Source of the DNA: a bacterium HR21
GTDB taxonomy: Bacteria > Bacteroidota > Ignavibacteria > Kapaibacteriales > HRBIN21
Direction: 5' to 3'
Assembly: GCA_002898295.1 (NCBI GenBank)
Contig: BEHX01000003.1
Coordinates: 44,754-108,753, forward strand
DNA length: 64,000 nt
Under the pieces are notes generated by a model that did no database searches, was not told the DNA's origin, and saw only the letters and a list, made by a program, of their open reading frames with translations. A program made the translations under genes and the position numbers. Every line of letters starts with the position of its first letter. Within the stretch, counting starts at the first letter, position 1. This document shows positions 54,180 to 62,707 of the stretch, one piece after another.

Positions 54180-54466
54180 CACGAGGTCATCGGGACAAAC
54201 TCTGAGAGCGCCCGGCAAAACTGCTGGATTCCTTCCCCGTTGAGCCAAATCCGCAGGTACCGCCCTTCACGCTGGCTGCAGAGCAGCCCTGCATCGAGCA
54301 GTACCTTGATGTGATGCGATACCGTCGGCTGCGCCAATCCCAGAAACTGTTGGACTTCCGAGCAGAGCATGCTCCCGCGCCGGGCAAGTTCCCGCAGCAG
54401 CCGAACCCGCGCAGGCTCGGACAACGCTCGCGCAACCCTGGCAATATGGCGCGCCTGAGGATTCAT
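54179..54466 (-). CDS. ArsR-family winged-helix repressor
   Basis: A 95-residue winged-helix protein: 'ALSEPARVRLLRELARRG' (helices 1-2) and the recognition helix 'LAQPTVSHHIKVLLDAGLL', the ArsR/SmtB pattern. It has three Cys (in MLCSEV, LLCSQ, QQFCRAL) but not the usual ELCVCDL metal box. It could therefore sense thiol-reactive electrophiles or act otherwise. It heads the pirin-DoxX run and probably controls it. I chose the ATG at 54466; ATGs at 54514 and 54556 would add 16 and 30 residues, but the -7 element at 54476 favours the short form, giving an almost leaderless transcript. Confidence 0.8.
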   Translation of the reverse strand: MNPQARHIARVARALSEPARVRLLRELARRGSMLCSEVQQFLGLAQPTVSHHIKVLLDAGLLCSQREGRYLRIWLNGEGIQQFCRALSEFVPMTS

Positions 54467-54475
54467 CGACGAATG

Positions 54476-54483
54476 CAAATCTA
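54476..54483 (-). promoter_or_regulatory. Possible -7 element of the ArsR-pirin operon
   Basis: On the minus strand it reads TAGATTTG (TAnnTTTG), about 10 bases from the ATG at 54466. If real, the transcript is nearly leaderless. Confidence 0.4.
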
Positions 54484-54572
54484 TCAATCCAACGGGAATC
54501 AGCTCGCCCGGCATGCTGCCGGAATCATCCGCCGGACTGTCAGGGGGCATGGGCAAGCCAAGCCGTTTTCGC

Positions 54573-54580
54573 TAATTTTG
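54573..54580 (+). promoter_or_regulatory. Bacteroidota-type -7 element for pntA
   Basis: TAATTTTG, identical to the sbcD and nuoD elements, lies 26 bases before the ATG at 54606. It makes the ATG at 54585, at the expected transcription start, unlikely. Confidence 0.6.
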
Positions 54581-54605
54581 TTCCATGTCTCCAGCTGGAA
54601 TTCCG

Positions 54606-55739
54606 ATGGTAACGGTTGGCATTGTGCGGGAAACCCATACGGGCGAGCGCCGGGCTGCTTTGACCCCAGAGGTTGTCTCTCGCCTCAGGCAGTTTGGGTA
54701 CAAGGTCATCCTGGAGAGTGGTGCCGGGCTGGGCGCCTATTTCCAGGACACCGCCTACGAGGAGGCAGGAGCAGAGGTAGTCCCGAGTGCTCGGGAAGTA
54801 GTCAAGCGAGCGGATTTCCTGATTCGGCTTCACATGCCGGAGGCAGACGAGATTGAGGACATGCGTCCGGGGCAAGTCCTGCTTGGCATTCTGCAGGCAT
54901 GGCGGTACCCGGAGCGACTCGCCCAATTGCAGAAGCAGGCTGTGACAACGTTTGCCCTGGAGCGTCTGCCCCGAATTTCCCGTGCGCAGAGCATGGATGT
55001 GCTCTCCTCGATGGCATCCATTGCGGGATACAAGGCTGTCATCGTTGCGGCAGAGCGATTCGGGCGTCTGCTGCCAATGATGGTGACAGCTGCCGGGACT
55101 ATTCCCCCGGCGCTCGTTTTGGTCATTGGTGCAGGGGTAGCAGGGTTGCAGGCAATCGCCACAGCCCGCCGCCTCGGGGCACGCGTGGAGGCGTACGACA
55201 TCCGCCCAGCGGTCAAGGAGCAGGTGGAAAGTCTTGGGGCACGCTTCCTGCCTATCACGCTGGAGGTAGACCAGGTCGAGCAACGAGGCGGCTACGCCCG
55301 GGAGCTTCCCGAAGAGGTCCAACGTCGCCAGCGGGAGGCTCTGGCAACCTACGTCGCCCGCGCTGATATTGTCATTTCCACGGCTGCTGTTCCGGAGCGT
55401 CCCGCACCCCGGCTCATTACCGCAAACATGGTCGAGCAGATGCACCCTGGGAGCCTCATTGTCGACCTGGCAGCAGAGACCGGAGGAAACTGCGAGCTCA
55501 CCCGCCCAGGAGAGTGGAGAGAGTACCGAGGGGTGCAGATTTTCGGTCCGCTCAATCTCCCGGCAACTGTCCCAATCCACGCCAGCCAGCTCCTCGCCCG
55601 CAACTTCGAGAGCTTCCTGCAACTCTTCCGGCAGCAAGGAGAGCTGCGACTCCACTTCGAGGATGAAATCCTGCGCCAGACGTGTGTCGTACACGATGGG
55701 CGCCTCTTCCCGTTCCGGGCAGAAGATGTCCCAGCCTGA
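54606..55739 (+). CDS. pntA: NAD(P) transhydrogenase, soluble alpha-1 subunit
   Basis: A 377-residue NAD(H)-binding domain I of the proton-translocating transhydrogenase. It starts 'MVTVGIVRETHTGERRAALTP', as in family members, and contains the NAD fold 'VIGAGVAGLQAIATARRLGARVEAYDIRP' (about 165-195). The separate alpha-1 form is typical of bacteria with split PntA. The ATG at 54606 is preferred over 54585. It exchanges hydride between NADH and NADP using the proton gradient. Twelve bases separate it from pntA2. Confidence 0.95.
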   Translation: MVTVGIVRETHTGERRAALTPEVVSRLRQFGYKVILESGAGLGAYFQDTAYEEAGAEVVPSAREVVKRADFLIRLHMPEADEIEDMRPGQVLLGILQAWRYPERLAQLQKQAVTTFALERLPRISRAQSMDVLSSMASIAGYKAVIVAAERFGRLLPMMVTAAGTIPPALVLVIGAGVAGLQAIATARRLGARVEAYDIRPAVKEQVESLGARFLPITLEVDQVEQRGGYARELPEEVQRRQREALATYVARADIVISTAAVPERPAPRLITANMVEQMHPGSLIVDLAAETGGNCELTRPGEWREYRGVQIFGPLNLPATVPIHASQLLARNFESFLQLFRQQGELRLHFEDEILRQTCVVHDGRLFPFRAEDVPA

Positions 55740-55751
55740 AGGAGACACCGC

Positions 55752-56060
55752 ATGAGCGAGCTGCTCTTCTCGATTTTCATCTTCACCCTTGCTGCTTTCG
55801 TGGGCTTTGAGGTCATTTCAAAAGTGCCGCCGACTCTGCACACACCGCTGATGTCGGGTTCGAACGCAATCTCGGGCATCACCATCATTGGCTCCTTGCT
55901 CATTGCGGGGCGGACGGAGTCTCCGCTGTTGACTGTGCTCGGCACTGCGGCAGTTGTCTGCGCGATGATCAACGTTGTGGGGGGATTTCTGGTCACCGAC
56001 CGCATGTTGCGCATGTTCCGCTCCCAGAGGGCGGCAGAGCGGGATGGAAGCGCTCATTAA
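55752..56060 (+). CDS. pntA2: NAD(P) transhydrogenase, membrane alpha-2 subunit
   Basis: A 102-residue protein with three membrane helices. The proton-channel segment 'GFEVISKVPPTLHTPLMSGSNAISGI' is diagnostic of transhydrogenase alpha-2. It is the part missing from alpha-1. Its 3' end overlaps pntB by 17 bases. Confidence 0.95.
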   Translation: MSELLFSIFIFTLAAFVGFEVISKVPPTLHTPLMSGSNAISGITIIGSLLIAGRTESPLLTVLGTAAVVCAMINVVGGFLVTDRMLRMFRSQRAAERDGSAH

Positions 56061-57444
56061 TCTGGCATACCTGGCTGCTTCGGCGATGTTTATTGTGGCG
56101 CTCAAGCGTCTGAGCTCGCCGCGCACGGCGCGCTCGGGCAACCTCCTTGGGGCAGCAGGTATGGCACTGGGCATCGTCGCGACGTTGCTGGACCGCAGCA
56201 TTGTACGCTTTGAATGGATTGTGCTCGGTGTCCTGCTGGGCTCTGCACTCGGGGCAGTGATGGCGCTGCGCGTGCGCATGACAGCAATGCCGCAGATGGT
56301 TGCTCTCCTCAACGGTTTTGGCGGAGCCGCTTCCGCACTGGTGGCAACGGCAGAAATCGAGCGGTTGCTGCTCCACCACGGGCTTTCTCAGGCGTCCGGG
56401 GTGTTGATCGGCACCATCCACGCCAGCGTCATCATCGGGAGCGTCACCTTCACCGGCAGTGTCATTGCCTTTGCCAAGCTGCAGGAGCTCCTCACCGGGC
56501 GCCCGATTGTGCTTCCGCTGCACCAGCTCTGGAACGCTCTCCTGACGGCAGCCGCTGTGGGACTCACAATCCTGGCACTGGTGCAGCAGCACAGCTGGGC
56601 AGAACCAACACTGACAGGACTATTCTACGCCGTCCTTGTGCTCTCTGCCCTGCTGGGGATTATGCTCGTCATCCCGATTGGTGGCGCAGACATGCCGGTA
56701 GTCATCTCCTTCCTGAACTCCCTCTCGGGGCTAGCAGCAGCGAGTACCGGCTTCGTGCTGCACAACTACCTGCTCATCATTGCTGGCACGCTCGTCGGGG
56801 CCTCGGGCTTCATCCTGACCAACATCATGTGCGTGGCAATGAACCGGACACTGCCGAATGTCCTCTTCGGTGCTTTCGGGGCAGAGGTTACCGCTGGAAC
56901 GGCAACCGACCGCGTAGTGCGGAGCACAACGCCTGAGGATGCTGCCGTCATTCTCGGCTACGCGCGCTCGGTCATCGTTGTCCCAGGCTACGGCATGGCG
57001 GTCGCACAGGCACAGCATGCAGTCAAGAAGCTCGCCACCCTCCTGCAGCAGCGCGGTGTTGATGTGAAATTCGCCATCCATCCCGTGGCCGGACGCATGC
57101 CCGGACATATGAATGTATTGCTGGCGGAAGCCGATGTCCCCTACGAGCTGCTCTACGACATGGAGCAGATCAATCCCGAATTTGAGCACACCGACGTTGC
57201 GCTCGTGGTCGGTGCCAACGACGTGGTCAATCCCGCCGCGCGGAAGGATCCCAGCAGCCCGCTCTACGGCATGCCAATTCTCAACGTAGACTACGCCCGG
57301 ACGGTCATCGTGCTGAAGCGCTCGATGAATCCTGGCTTTGCCGGCGTAGAGAATGAGCTCTTCTACCAGCCCAACACCTACATGCTCTTCGGCGATGCCC
57401 GTCGTTCGCTGGAAGCGATTGCGGAAGCGCTCAAGAGTGTGTAG
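56044..57444 (+). CDS. pntB: NAD(P) transhydrogenase, beta subunit
   Basis: A 466-residue protein. Nine predicted helices make up the proton channel (about 1-270). The C-terminal NADP-binding domain III begins 'VIVVPGYGMAVAQAQHAV' and has 'HPVAGRMPGHMNVLLAEA' and 'VVGANDVVNPAARKDPSSPL'. The start is the ATG at 56044; longer readings of the frame lie inside pntA2. It completes a three-gene pnt operon. Confidence 0.96.
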   Translation: MEALINLAYLAASAMFIVALKRLSSPRTARSGNLLGAAGMALGIVATLLDRSIVRFEWIVLGVLLGSALGAVMALRVRMTAMPQMVALLNGFGGAASALVATAEIERLLLHHGLSQASGVLIGTIHASVIIGSVTFTGSVIAFAKLQELLTGRPIVLPLHQLWNALLTAAAVGLTILALVQQHSWAEPTLTGLFYAVLVLSALLGIMLVIPIGGADMPVVISFLNSLSGLAAASTGFVLHNYLLIIAGTLVGASGFILTNIMCVAMNRTLPNVLFGAFGAEVTAGTATDRVVRSTTPEDAAVILGYARSVIVVPGYGMAVAQAQHAVKKLATLLQQRGVDVKFAIHPVAGRMPGHMNVLLAEADVPYELLYDMEQINPEFEHTDVALVVGANDVVNPAARKDPSSPLYGMPILNVDYARTVIVLKRSMNPGFAGVENELFYQPNTYMLFGDARRSLEAIAEALKSV

Positions 57445-57465
57445 GTCCGCTGCTGAGGGAGCCCC

Positions 57466-58002
57466 ATGATTCTCTCGGACAAGGAGATCCTGGAAAACAT
57501 CGCCAAAGGGCTCATCGTCATCGAGCCCTTCCGCCCGGAGTGTTTAGGTCCAAACAGCTACGATGTGCATCTGGGGAAGGTGTTGGGTGTCTACGTGGAC
57601 GAAATTCTGGACGCGAAGAAACACAACCGCATCGAGCTCTTCGAGCTCCCGGAGGAAGGCTACGTTCTGCAGCCTAACATGCTCTACCTGGGCGTGACAG
57701 AGGAGTACACCGAGACGCATGCACACGTGCCCTTCCTGGAGGGCAAGTCCAGCATCGGGCGCCTGGGTATAGACATTCACGCCACCGCTGGCAAGGGCGA
57801 TGTCGGCTTCTGCAACTACTGGACACTGGAAATCTCGGTCAAAAAGCCCGTGCGTATCTACCCCGGCATGCCTATCGGGCAGCTCATCTACTTCGAAGTC
57901 AAGGGAGAGGTACTCACCCCGTACCACCGCCGTCCGAGCTCGAAGTACCGAGAGCGTAAACCCGTCCCGATTGAGTCCATGCTCTGGCGGAATTTCCTCT
58001 AA
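57466..58002 (+). CDS. dcd: dCTP deaminase
   Basis: A 178-residue trimer-fold enzyme converting dCTP to dUTP for thymidylate synthesis. Motifs 'FLEGKSSIGRLGI' and 'HATAGKGDVGFCNYWTLE' carry the substrate and catalytic Glu positions. 'YEVKGE' corresponds to the C-terminal strand. It is 21 bases after pntB. A CCTCGG/CCGAGG stem (58004-58020) follows the stop, but without a T-run. Confidence 0.95.
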   Translation: MILSDKEILENIAKGLIVIEPFRPECLGPNSYDVHLGKVLGVYVDEILDAKKHNRIELFELPEEGYVLQPNMLYLGVTEEYTETHAHVPFLEGKSSIGRLGIDIHATAGKGDVGFCNYWTLEISVKKPVRIYPGMPIGQLIYFEVKGEVLTPYHRRPSSKYRERKPVPIESMLWRNFL

Positions 58003-58033
58003 GCCTCGGCTCTCCCGAGGAGCCGCTTTGGCG

Positions 58034-58041
58034 TAATTTTG
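58034..58041 (+). promoter_or_regulatory. Bacteroidota-type -7 element for nuoD
   Basis: TAATTTTG lies 26 bases before the nuoD ATG. A GGAG ribosome-binding site lies between. It follows a small stem-loop, so nuoD probably starts its own transcript. Confidence 0.6.
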
Positions 58042-58067
58042 CTCGGTTTTCTGATCGGAGCGCACCA

Positions 58068-59354
58068 ATGAAGGAGCGCAAGCCGCGTGACGAAATTGCC
58101 TTCGTCGAACACGTCCAACAGGTACGCCAGGCAAAGATCCTGCGCCAGCTCCTGGACCGCGACACGAGTGTCCTCTTCGAAGACCCGCTGGAAAACGACC
58201 TCGTGCTCAATATGGGACCGCAGCATCCGGCAACTCACGGTGTGCTGCGCGTTCTGCTGCGGCTGGATGGGGAAACCGTCATCAAATGCGTGCCCGAGCT
58301 GGGATACTTGCATCGGGGCTACGAGAAGCTGGCAGAGAACATCACCTACCACGAGTTCATTCCACACACGGACCGGCTCGACTACATTGCCCCGATGTCG
58401 AACAATGTCGCCATTGCGCTGGCAATTGAGAATGCCTGCGGAATTGAAGCCCCACCCCGGGCACAGTGGATTCGGGTCCTGGTTGCCGAGCTGGCACGGA
58501 TTTCCTCCCACCTCATGGCAATGGGCGCGACCTGCATGGATGTGGGCGCCATGACGCTGTTCCTGTGGACCTTCCGGGAACGGGAAAAGCTCTACGACAT
58601 CTTCGAGCTCATCTGCGGTGCCCGCTTCACCACGAGCTACACCCGTATTGGTGGCGTTGCCAACGATGTACCGCCAGAAGCGTTCGCAAAAATCCGGGAG
58701 TGGCTCGAACAATTCCCCCACGAGCTGGCGTACTTCGAGAAGGTCGTCCACCGCAACCGCATCTTCATCGAGCGTCTGGCAGGAGTGGGCTACATCTCGG
58801 CAGAAAAAGCCATCCAACTGGGGCTGACAGGACCTTCGCTGCGGGGTTCGGGAGTCCCGCGCGATCTGCGGCGGGATGAGCCGTATTTGGTCTACGACCA
58901 GCTGGACTTCGAGGTCATCACGTATCCGGATGGCGACTCCTGGGCGCGCTACATGGTCCGCATCCAGGAAATGAAGGAGAGTGTCAAGATCCTCTGGCAA
59001 GTACTCGATAAGATGCCCCCGGGCGAAGTGCTGGCCTACGACCCGAAGTTCGTTCTCCCGCGCAAAGAGCGGATCTACACCCGCATGGAGGAGCTCATCA
59101 ACGACTTCATGCTCATCAACTTCGGCGTCATGCCCGAGCCTGGCGAGACGTATACTGCCATTGAAAGCCCCAAAGGCGAACTGGGCTTCTACATTGTCTC
59201 TGACGGCACCGGACAGCCGTGGAAGCTGAAGATCCGCTCTCCTTCGGCAGCCAATCTGCAAGCGCTCCCCTACCTGTGCGAAGGCTCGATGGTCGCTGAT
59301 GTCGTTGCCATCATCGGCTCCATTGACCCGGTCATGGGCGAAGCGGATAAATGA
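58068..59354 (+). CDS. nuoD: NADH-quinone oxidoreductase subunit D
   Basis: A 428-residue 49-kDa-type subunit of respiratory complex I. The quinone-cavity motif 'NMGPQHPATHGVLRVLL' (about 48-65) includes the conserved His pair; 'ELGYLHRGYEK' and 'TSYTRIGGV' follow. It is intact and of normal length. The rest of the nuo operon is not adjacent: it sits behind dcd with its own -7 element and is coupled to trmH by an ATGA overlap. Confidence 0.96.
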   Translation: MKERKPRDEIAFVEHVQQVRQAKILRQLLDRDTSVLFEDPLENDLVLNMGPQHPATHGVLRVLLRLDGETVIKCVPELGYLHRGYEKLAENITYHEFIPHTDRLDYIAPMSNNVAIALAIENACGIEAPPRAQWIRVLVAELARISSHLMAMGATCMDVGAMTLFLWTFREREKLYDIFELICGARFTTSYTRIGGVANDVPPEAFAKIREWLEQFPHELAYFEKVVHRNRIFIERLAGVGYISAEKAIQLGLTGPSLRGSGVPRDLRRDEPYLVYDQLDFEVITYPDGDSWARYMVRIQEMKESVKILWQVLDKMPPGEVLAYDPKFVLPRKERIYTRMEELINDFMLINFGVMPEPGETYTAIESPKGELGFYIVSDGTGQPWKLKIRSPSAANLQALPYLCEGSMVADVVAIIGSIDPVMGEADK

Positions 59355-59947
59355 CCCTTGCCCAAGAGCGGACAGCACAGCGCCGGCAGAAGCTCATCTC
59401 CGTCCTCTCTCGCCGCCAACCGGACTTGGTCGTGGTGCTGGAAAACGTGCACGATCCCCACAACGTCTCCGCCGTCCTGCGCACCTGCGATGCCGTCGGC
59501 GTGCTGGAGGTTCACCTGGTCTATACGGTCGAACCCTTCCCCGAGATCAGTCATCGCACTTCAGCCAGCGCCTACAAGTGGCTCCTCCTGCGTCGGCATC
59601 GGGATATCCCATCGTGCTACGCAGCGCTCCGCGCCGGGGGATGCCGGATTTGGGCAACCGCCCTCACACCGGAAGCTCACAACGTGTACTTGCTCGACCT
59701 TACACAGCCCGTTGCCATTGTGTTCGGGAACGAGCACCGAGGTGTTTCCCCCGAGGCACGTCAGCTGGCCGATGGGGCGTGTTTCATTCCGCAGGTGGGA
59801 ATGGTGCAGAGCCTCAACATCTCGGTTGCTTGCGCTGTGATTCTCTACGAAGCGTTCCGCCAACGCTGGCAGGCGGGACTGTACGAGCGTCCACGGCTGC
59901 AGCCGGAACGATTCGAGCAACTGCTCTGGGAATGGCTCCAGCGGTAG
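59351..59947 (+). CDS. trmH: tRNA (guanosine-2'-O)-methyltransferase TrmH-like
   Basis: A 198-residue SPOUT methyltransferase. Motif 1 is 'ENVHDPHNVSAVLRTCDAVG' with the catalytic Arg, motif 2 is 'VFGNEHRGVS', and motif 3 is 'IPQVGMVQSLNISVACA'. This matches TrmH, which methylates G18 of tRNA. The C-terminal extension is short. ATGA overlap with nuoD. Confidence 0.94.
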   Translation: MTLAQERTAQRRQKLISVLSRRQPDLVVVLENVHDPHNVSAVLRTCDAVGVLEVHLVYTVEPFPEISHRTSASAYKWLLLRRHRDIPSCYAALRAGGCRIWATALTPEAHNVYLLDLTQPVAIVFGNEHRGVSPEARQLADGACFIPQVGMVQSLNISVACAVILYEAFRQRWQAGLYERPRLQPERFEQLLWEWLQR

Positions 59948-59962
59948 CTCGGAGACGGGCTC

Positions 59963-61153
59963 ATGCCACGCCTCTGCATTGCTGGGCACCGCTTCTGGCG
60001 AGAGCATCCCGGGGGTGTTGAGCTCCAGACACGGTATCTCGGCGAATCCCTCCACGCGGCTGGCTGGGAGGTTGTCTACCTGTGCCATAGTCTGAAGGGC
60101 ATCGAAGGGCGGGAAGAGCTCGCACCGGGATGTTCCCTGCAGTGGATCCCTCTGTACCCGTATAGCTGGAGCGTCCCCCGGCGGGAGCTCGAGCAGCTCC
60201 TGGAAGAGCTCCGCCCAGACGTGCTCTACCAGCGGGGCTGGGGCGTGCTGCAGGAAAGCGGTGTCGTGCTGGAATTCGCCCTCCGACGAGGACTCCCGTA
60301 TGTCTTCGCACTCTCCTCGGATAACACCGTGCGGTGGCGCTTCCCCACTGTGCGTACCTTTCTCCTCCACCGACGCCCGCGGTGGCGCTCATGGCTGCTT
60401 CTGCCCGCAGCCGTGTGGTCCGATGTTGGCATGCACCGCCTCCTGCGCCGAGCTCCGTACATTTTCGTGCAACACGAGGGACAACGCCAGATGCTCTGGC
60501 ACCGATACCGGCGCCGGGGCATCCTGCTGCCGACGCTCCACCCTGAGCTCGGACGCCCCGTTCGGAAGCATCCAACACCGCTTGTGGTCTGGATCCACAA
60601 CTATCGCCCGCACGCTCAGCTCCGACTCGCCCTTCGGCTTGCCGAAGAGCTGGCATCCCAGGCAGAATTTGCCTTTGTCACCGGTGTCACACGTCCGGAG
60701 CAGCTCTCCGAACTCCGCTCCCTGCGTGCTCTGCCGCCAAGCGTTCACCTGCTCGGTGCCCTCCCGGTCGACCAAGCCGAAGACCTGCTGGAACGGGCGT
60801 GGGTACTGCTCCACACAGGGCTCTACGAAGGCTTCCCCAACACGTTTGTCCAGGCATGGCTCCGGCAAACACCGGTCGTCTCGCTCTGGGTTGACCCCGG
60901 GGGAGTTCTCCAGCGGCAGGGACTGGGTGTTTGTGCTGGGGGCAACAGGCTGCGCTTACGCCATGCGCTGGAATGGCTCCTTACTCACCCGGACGAGCTT
61001 CGGGCAATGGGGGAGCACGCCCGCCGCTATGCTGAACAGGTTCACGGACTGACTCGCAACCGCCACCGTCTTGTCCAGCTCTTCGAGAAACTGCTGCGGG
61101 GTCTTCCTGCCGAGGAGCTCTACGAGGCATGCCCCGATTCAGCGCCGTCATAG
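59963..61153 (+). CDS. Glycosyltransferase, GT4-like
   Basis: A 396-residue GT-B glycosyltransferase. The N-terminal half is the acceptor domain ('PGGVELQTRYLGESLHAAGWEVVYL'), and the C-terminal half has the GT4 E-x7-E region 'LYEGFPNTFVQAWLRQTPVVSL'. It should add a sugar to a surface polysaccharide or lipid-linked glycan. It heads a sugar cassette with overlapping genes. The acceptor and donor are unknown. Confidence 0.88.
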   Translation: MPRLCIAGHRFWREHPGGVELQTRYLGESLHAAGWEVVYLCHSLKGIEGREELAPGCSLQWIPLYPYSWSVPRRELEQLLEELRPDVLYQRGWGVLQESGVVLEFALRRGLPYVFALSSDNTVRWRFPTVRTFLLHRRPRWRSWLLLPAAVWSDVGMHRLLRRAPYIFVQHEGQRQMLWHRYRRRGILLPTLHPELGRPVRKHPTPLVVWIHNYRPHAQLRLALRLAEELASQAEFAFVTGVTRPEQLSELRSLRALPPSVHLLGALPVDQAEDLLERAWVLLHTGLYEGFPNTFVQAWLRQTPVVSLWVDPGGVLQRQGLGVCAGGNRLRLRHALEWLLTHPDELRAMGEHARRYAEQVHGLTRNRHRLVQLFEKLLRGLPAEELYEACPDSAPS

Positions 61154-62235
61154 GGCAGCAGAGTAAACGCGCCGTGCAAGCGCTCCTGTGTCACTGTGCC
61201 AGCGCCCATCCCGTATCTGCAGCAGAACGGGGCTCCCGCTGGCGTCAGGCACGTCGGGTCTTGCTCCTCAGCGGTGCCGGCATCGGGGATGCCCTCATGG
61301 CAACCCCTCTCCTTTGCTTCCTGCGCCACCGATACCCGCATATTCGGCTTGGGGTAATCACACATACGCGGTCAGCACCGGTTTTCCGGGCTTTCCCCAG
61401 GCTCGAGCTGATATGCTACCACGAAGACCCATCCCGGATTACCCCCCTGCTGCTCGCTCTCTGGCGCTGCTGGCGTTTCCGAGCAGACGTCTTCCTCGGC
61501 GCACAGCCCTGCAACACTCTGCGTCACGCGCTCTTTGCCGCCATCAGCCGTGCGCGGCTGCGGCTCAAACACGTATCCCCGGAGCGCTCCGAGCCAGACA
61601 CTGCCTGCATCTTCCACTACCTCTGCCCTACTCCCGAAGGGCGTCACCGCGTTGAACTCAATCTCGACCTTCTGCGAGCGCTCGGGGAGAATATCCCCGA
61701 GGGCACCCTGCGCCCCGTCTATCCCGTTGCCGACCACGCCCGTCAACGCGCACGCCAGCTCCTTCCCCAAACCTTCCCCTGGGTTGCTCTCCATCCCGGG
61801 GGCGGACGTGCCCAGAAATGGTGGGGAACGGACAACTTCCGCGCGGTGGCTCACTCCCTGTGCCAGAGAGGCTACGGCATTGTTCTCCTCGGCGGTCGTG
61901 GGGAAGAGCCTCTGGGAGCCCAGCTTGCCGCGGGGATCCAGCCTGTTGTCAACCTCACAGGGCAGCTCGACCTTGCTGAAACGGCGGCTGTACTGCAGCA
62001 TTGTCGTCTGTTCATCGGCAACGATTCCGGGCTCATGCACTTAGCAGCAGCGGTCGGCACCCCTGTTGTTGCTATTTTTGTCGCCACCGACCCTGCCCAC
62101 GTCGGTCCTTACTCTCCGATGGCAACTGTGCTGGGGGATGGACGCGGGAATATCCCAACGGTGGAACACGTTCTGGCTGCCGCCGAGCACTGGCTCAGCA
62201 GCACAGAGCACGAGGAGAGCAATGGCAGGTCATGA
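61129..62235 (+). CDS. Glycosyltransferase family 9 (heptosyltransferase-like)
   Basis: A 368-residue GT9 protein. The N-terminal 'LLLSGAGIGDALMATPLL' is the acceptor loop; the C-terminal domain has 'ALHPGGGRAQKWWG' and 'FIGNDSGLMHLAAAVGTPV'. Family members transfer heptose to lipopolysaccharide core. The first 40 residues lack homology, so the true start may be later. It overlaps the GT4 gene by 25 bases. Confidence 0.88.
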   Translation: MPRFSAVIGQQSKRAVQALLCHCASAHPVSAAERGSRWRQARRVLLLSGAGIGDALMATPLLCFLRHRYPHIRLGVITHTRSAPVFRAFPRLELICYHEDPSRITPLLLALWRCWRFRADVFLGAQPCNTLRHALFAAISRARLRLKHVSPERSEPDTACIFHYLCPTPEGRHRVELNLDLLRALGENIPEGTLRPVYPVADHARQRARQLLPQTFPWVALHPGGGRAQKWWGTDNFRAVAHSLCQRGYGIVLLGGRGEEPLGAQLAAGIQPVVNLTGQLDLAETAAVLQHCRLFIGNDSGLMHLAAAVGTPVVAIFVATDPAHVGPYSPMATVLGDGRGNIPTVEHVLAAAEHWLSSTEHEESNGRS

Positions 62236-62707
62236 ACCAATCCGCTGGCAGGTCCAGATCCGGGATGTCGTCTTCGGACGCAACGTCATCGTCGTGGAGC
62301 CGGTCAATCTCTACGAGTGCTTCATTGACGACGAGTGCTTCATCGGTCCGTTTGTGGAAATCCAGCGTGGGGTGCGGATTGGGAAGCGCACCCGAGTGCA
62401 GTCGCACTCGTTCATCTGCGAGTTGGTCACCATTGGGCAGGAGTGCTTCATCGGGCACGGGGTCATGTTCATCAACGACACCTTTCAAACTGGCAGACCG
62501 GCGCCGAGTCGGGAAGGGTGGAAGCCAACCGTTGTGGGCAATCGCGTTGCCATCGGGACCAATGCCACCATTTTGCCGGTGCGGATCGTGGATGACGTCG
62601 TCATTGGCGCGGGCTCCGTCGTTACCCGGGACATTCTGGAGCCGGGGATCTACGCCGGGAATCCCGCCCGCAAGCTCCGGGACTTACCAGCGCACGGCAC
62701 TCCCTGA
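62222..62707 (+). CDS. Left-handed beta-helix sugar acyltransferase
   Basis: A 161-residue hexapeptide-repeat protein: repeated '[LIV]-G-x4' turns such as 'FIGPFVEIQRGVRIGKRTRVQ', 'VTIGQECFIGHGVMF' and 'RVAIGTNATILPVRIVDDVVIGAGSVV'. The family (WbbJ/WlbB/FdtC-like) acetylates amino sugars. The start is the ATG at 62222, overlapping the GT9 gene by 14 bases. Its stop shares a base with the aminotransferase start, suggesting they act on the same sugar nucleotide. Confidence 0.92.
   Translation: MAGHEPIRWQVQIRDVVFGRNVIVVEPVNLYECFIDDECFIGPFVEIQRGVRIGKRTRVQSHSFICELVTIGQECFIGHGVMFINDTFQTGRPAPSREGWKPTVVGNRVAIGTNATILPVRIVDDVVIGAGSVVTRDILEPGIYAGNPARKLRDLPAHGTP

Noticed and set aside
54540..55748. Minus-strand open frame opposite pntA, and others opposite nuoD (57999-59378), icmF (46192-47637) and mtnA (35811-37265)
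   Set aside because: Each lies opposite a gene with clear catalytic motifs and shows no homology-like pattern itself.
58004..58020. Terminator after dcd
   Set aside because: CCTCGG/CCGAGG forms a six-pair stem, but no T-run follows.
62069..62076. TATTTTTG as a promoter within the GT9 gene
   Set aside because: It falls inside coding sequence for 'VAIFVAT' and no transcription start is needed there; taken as chance.
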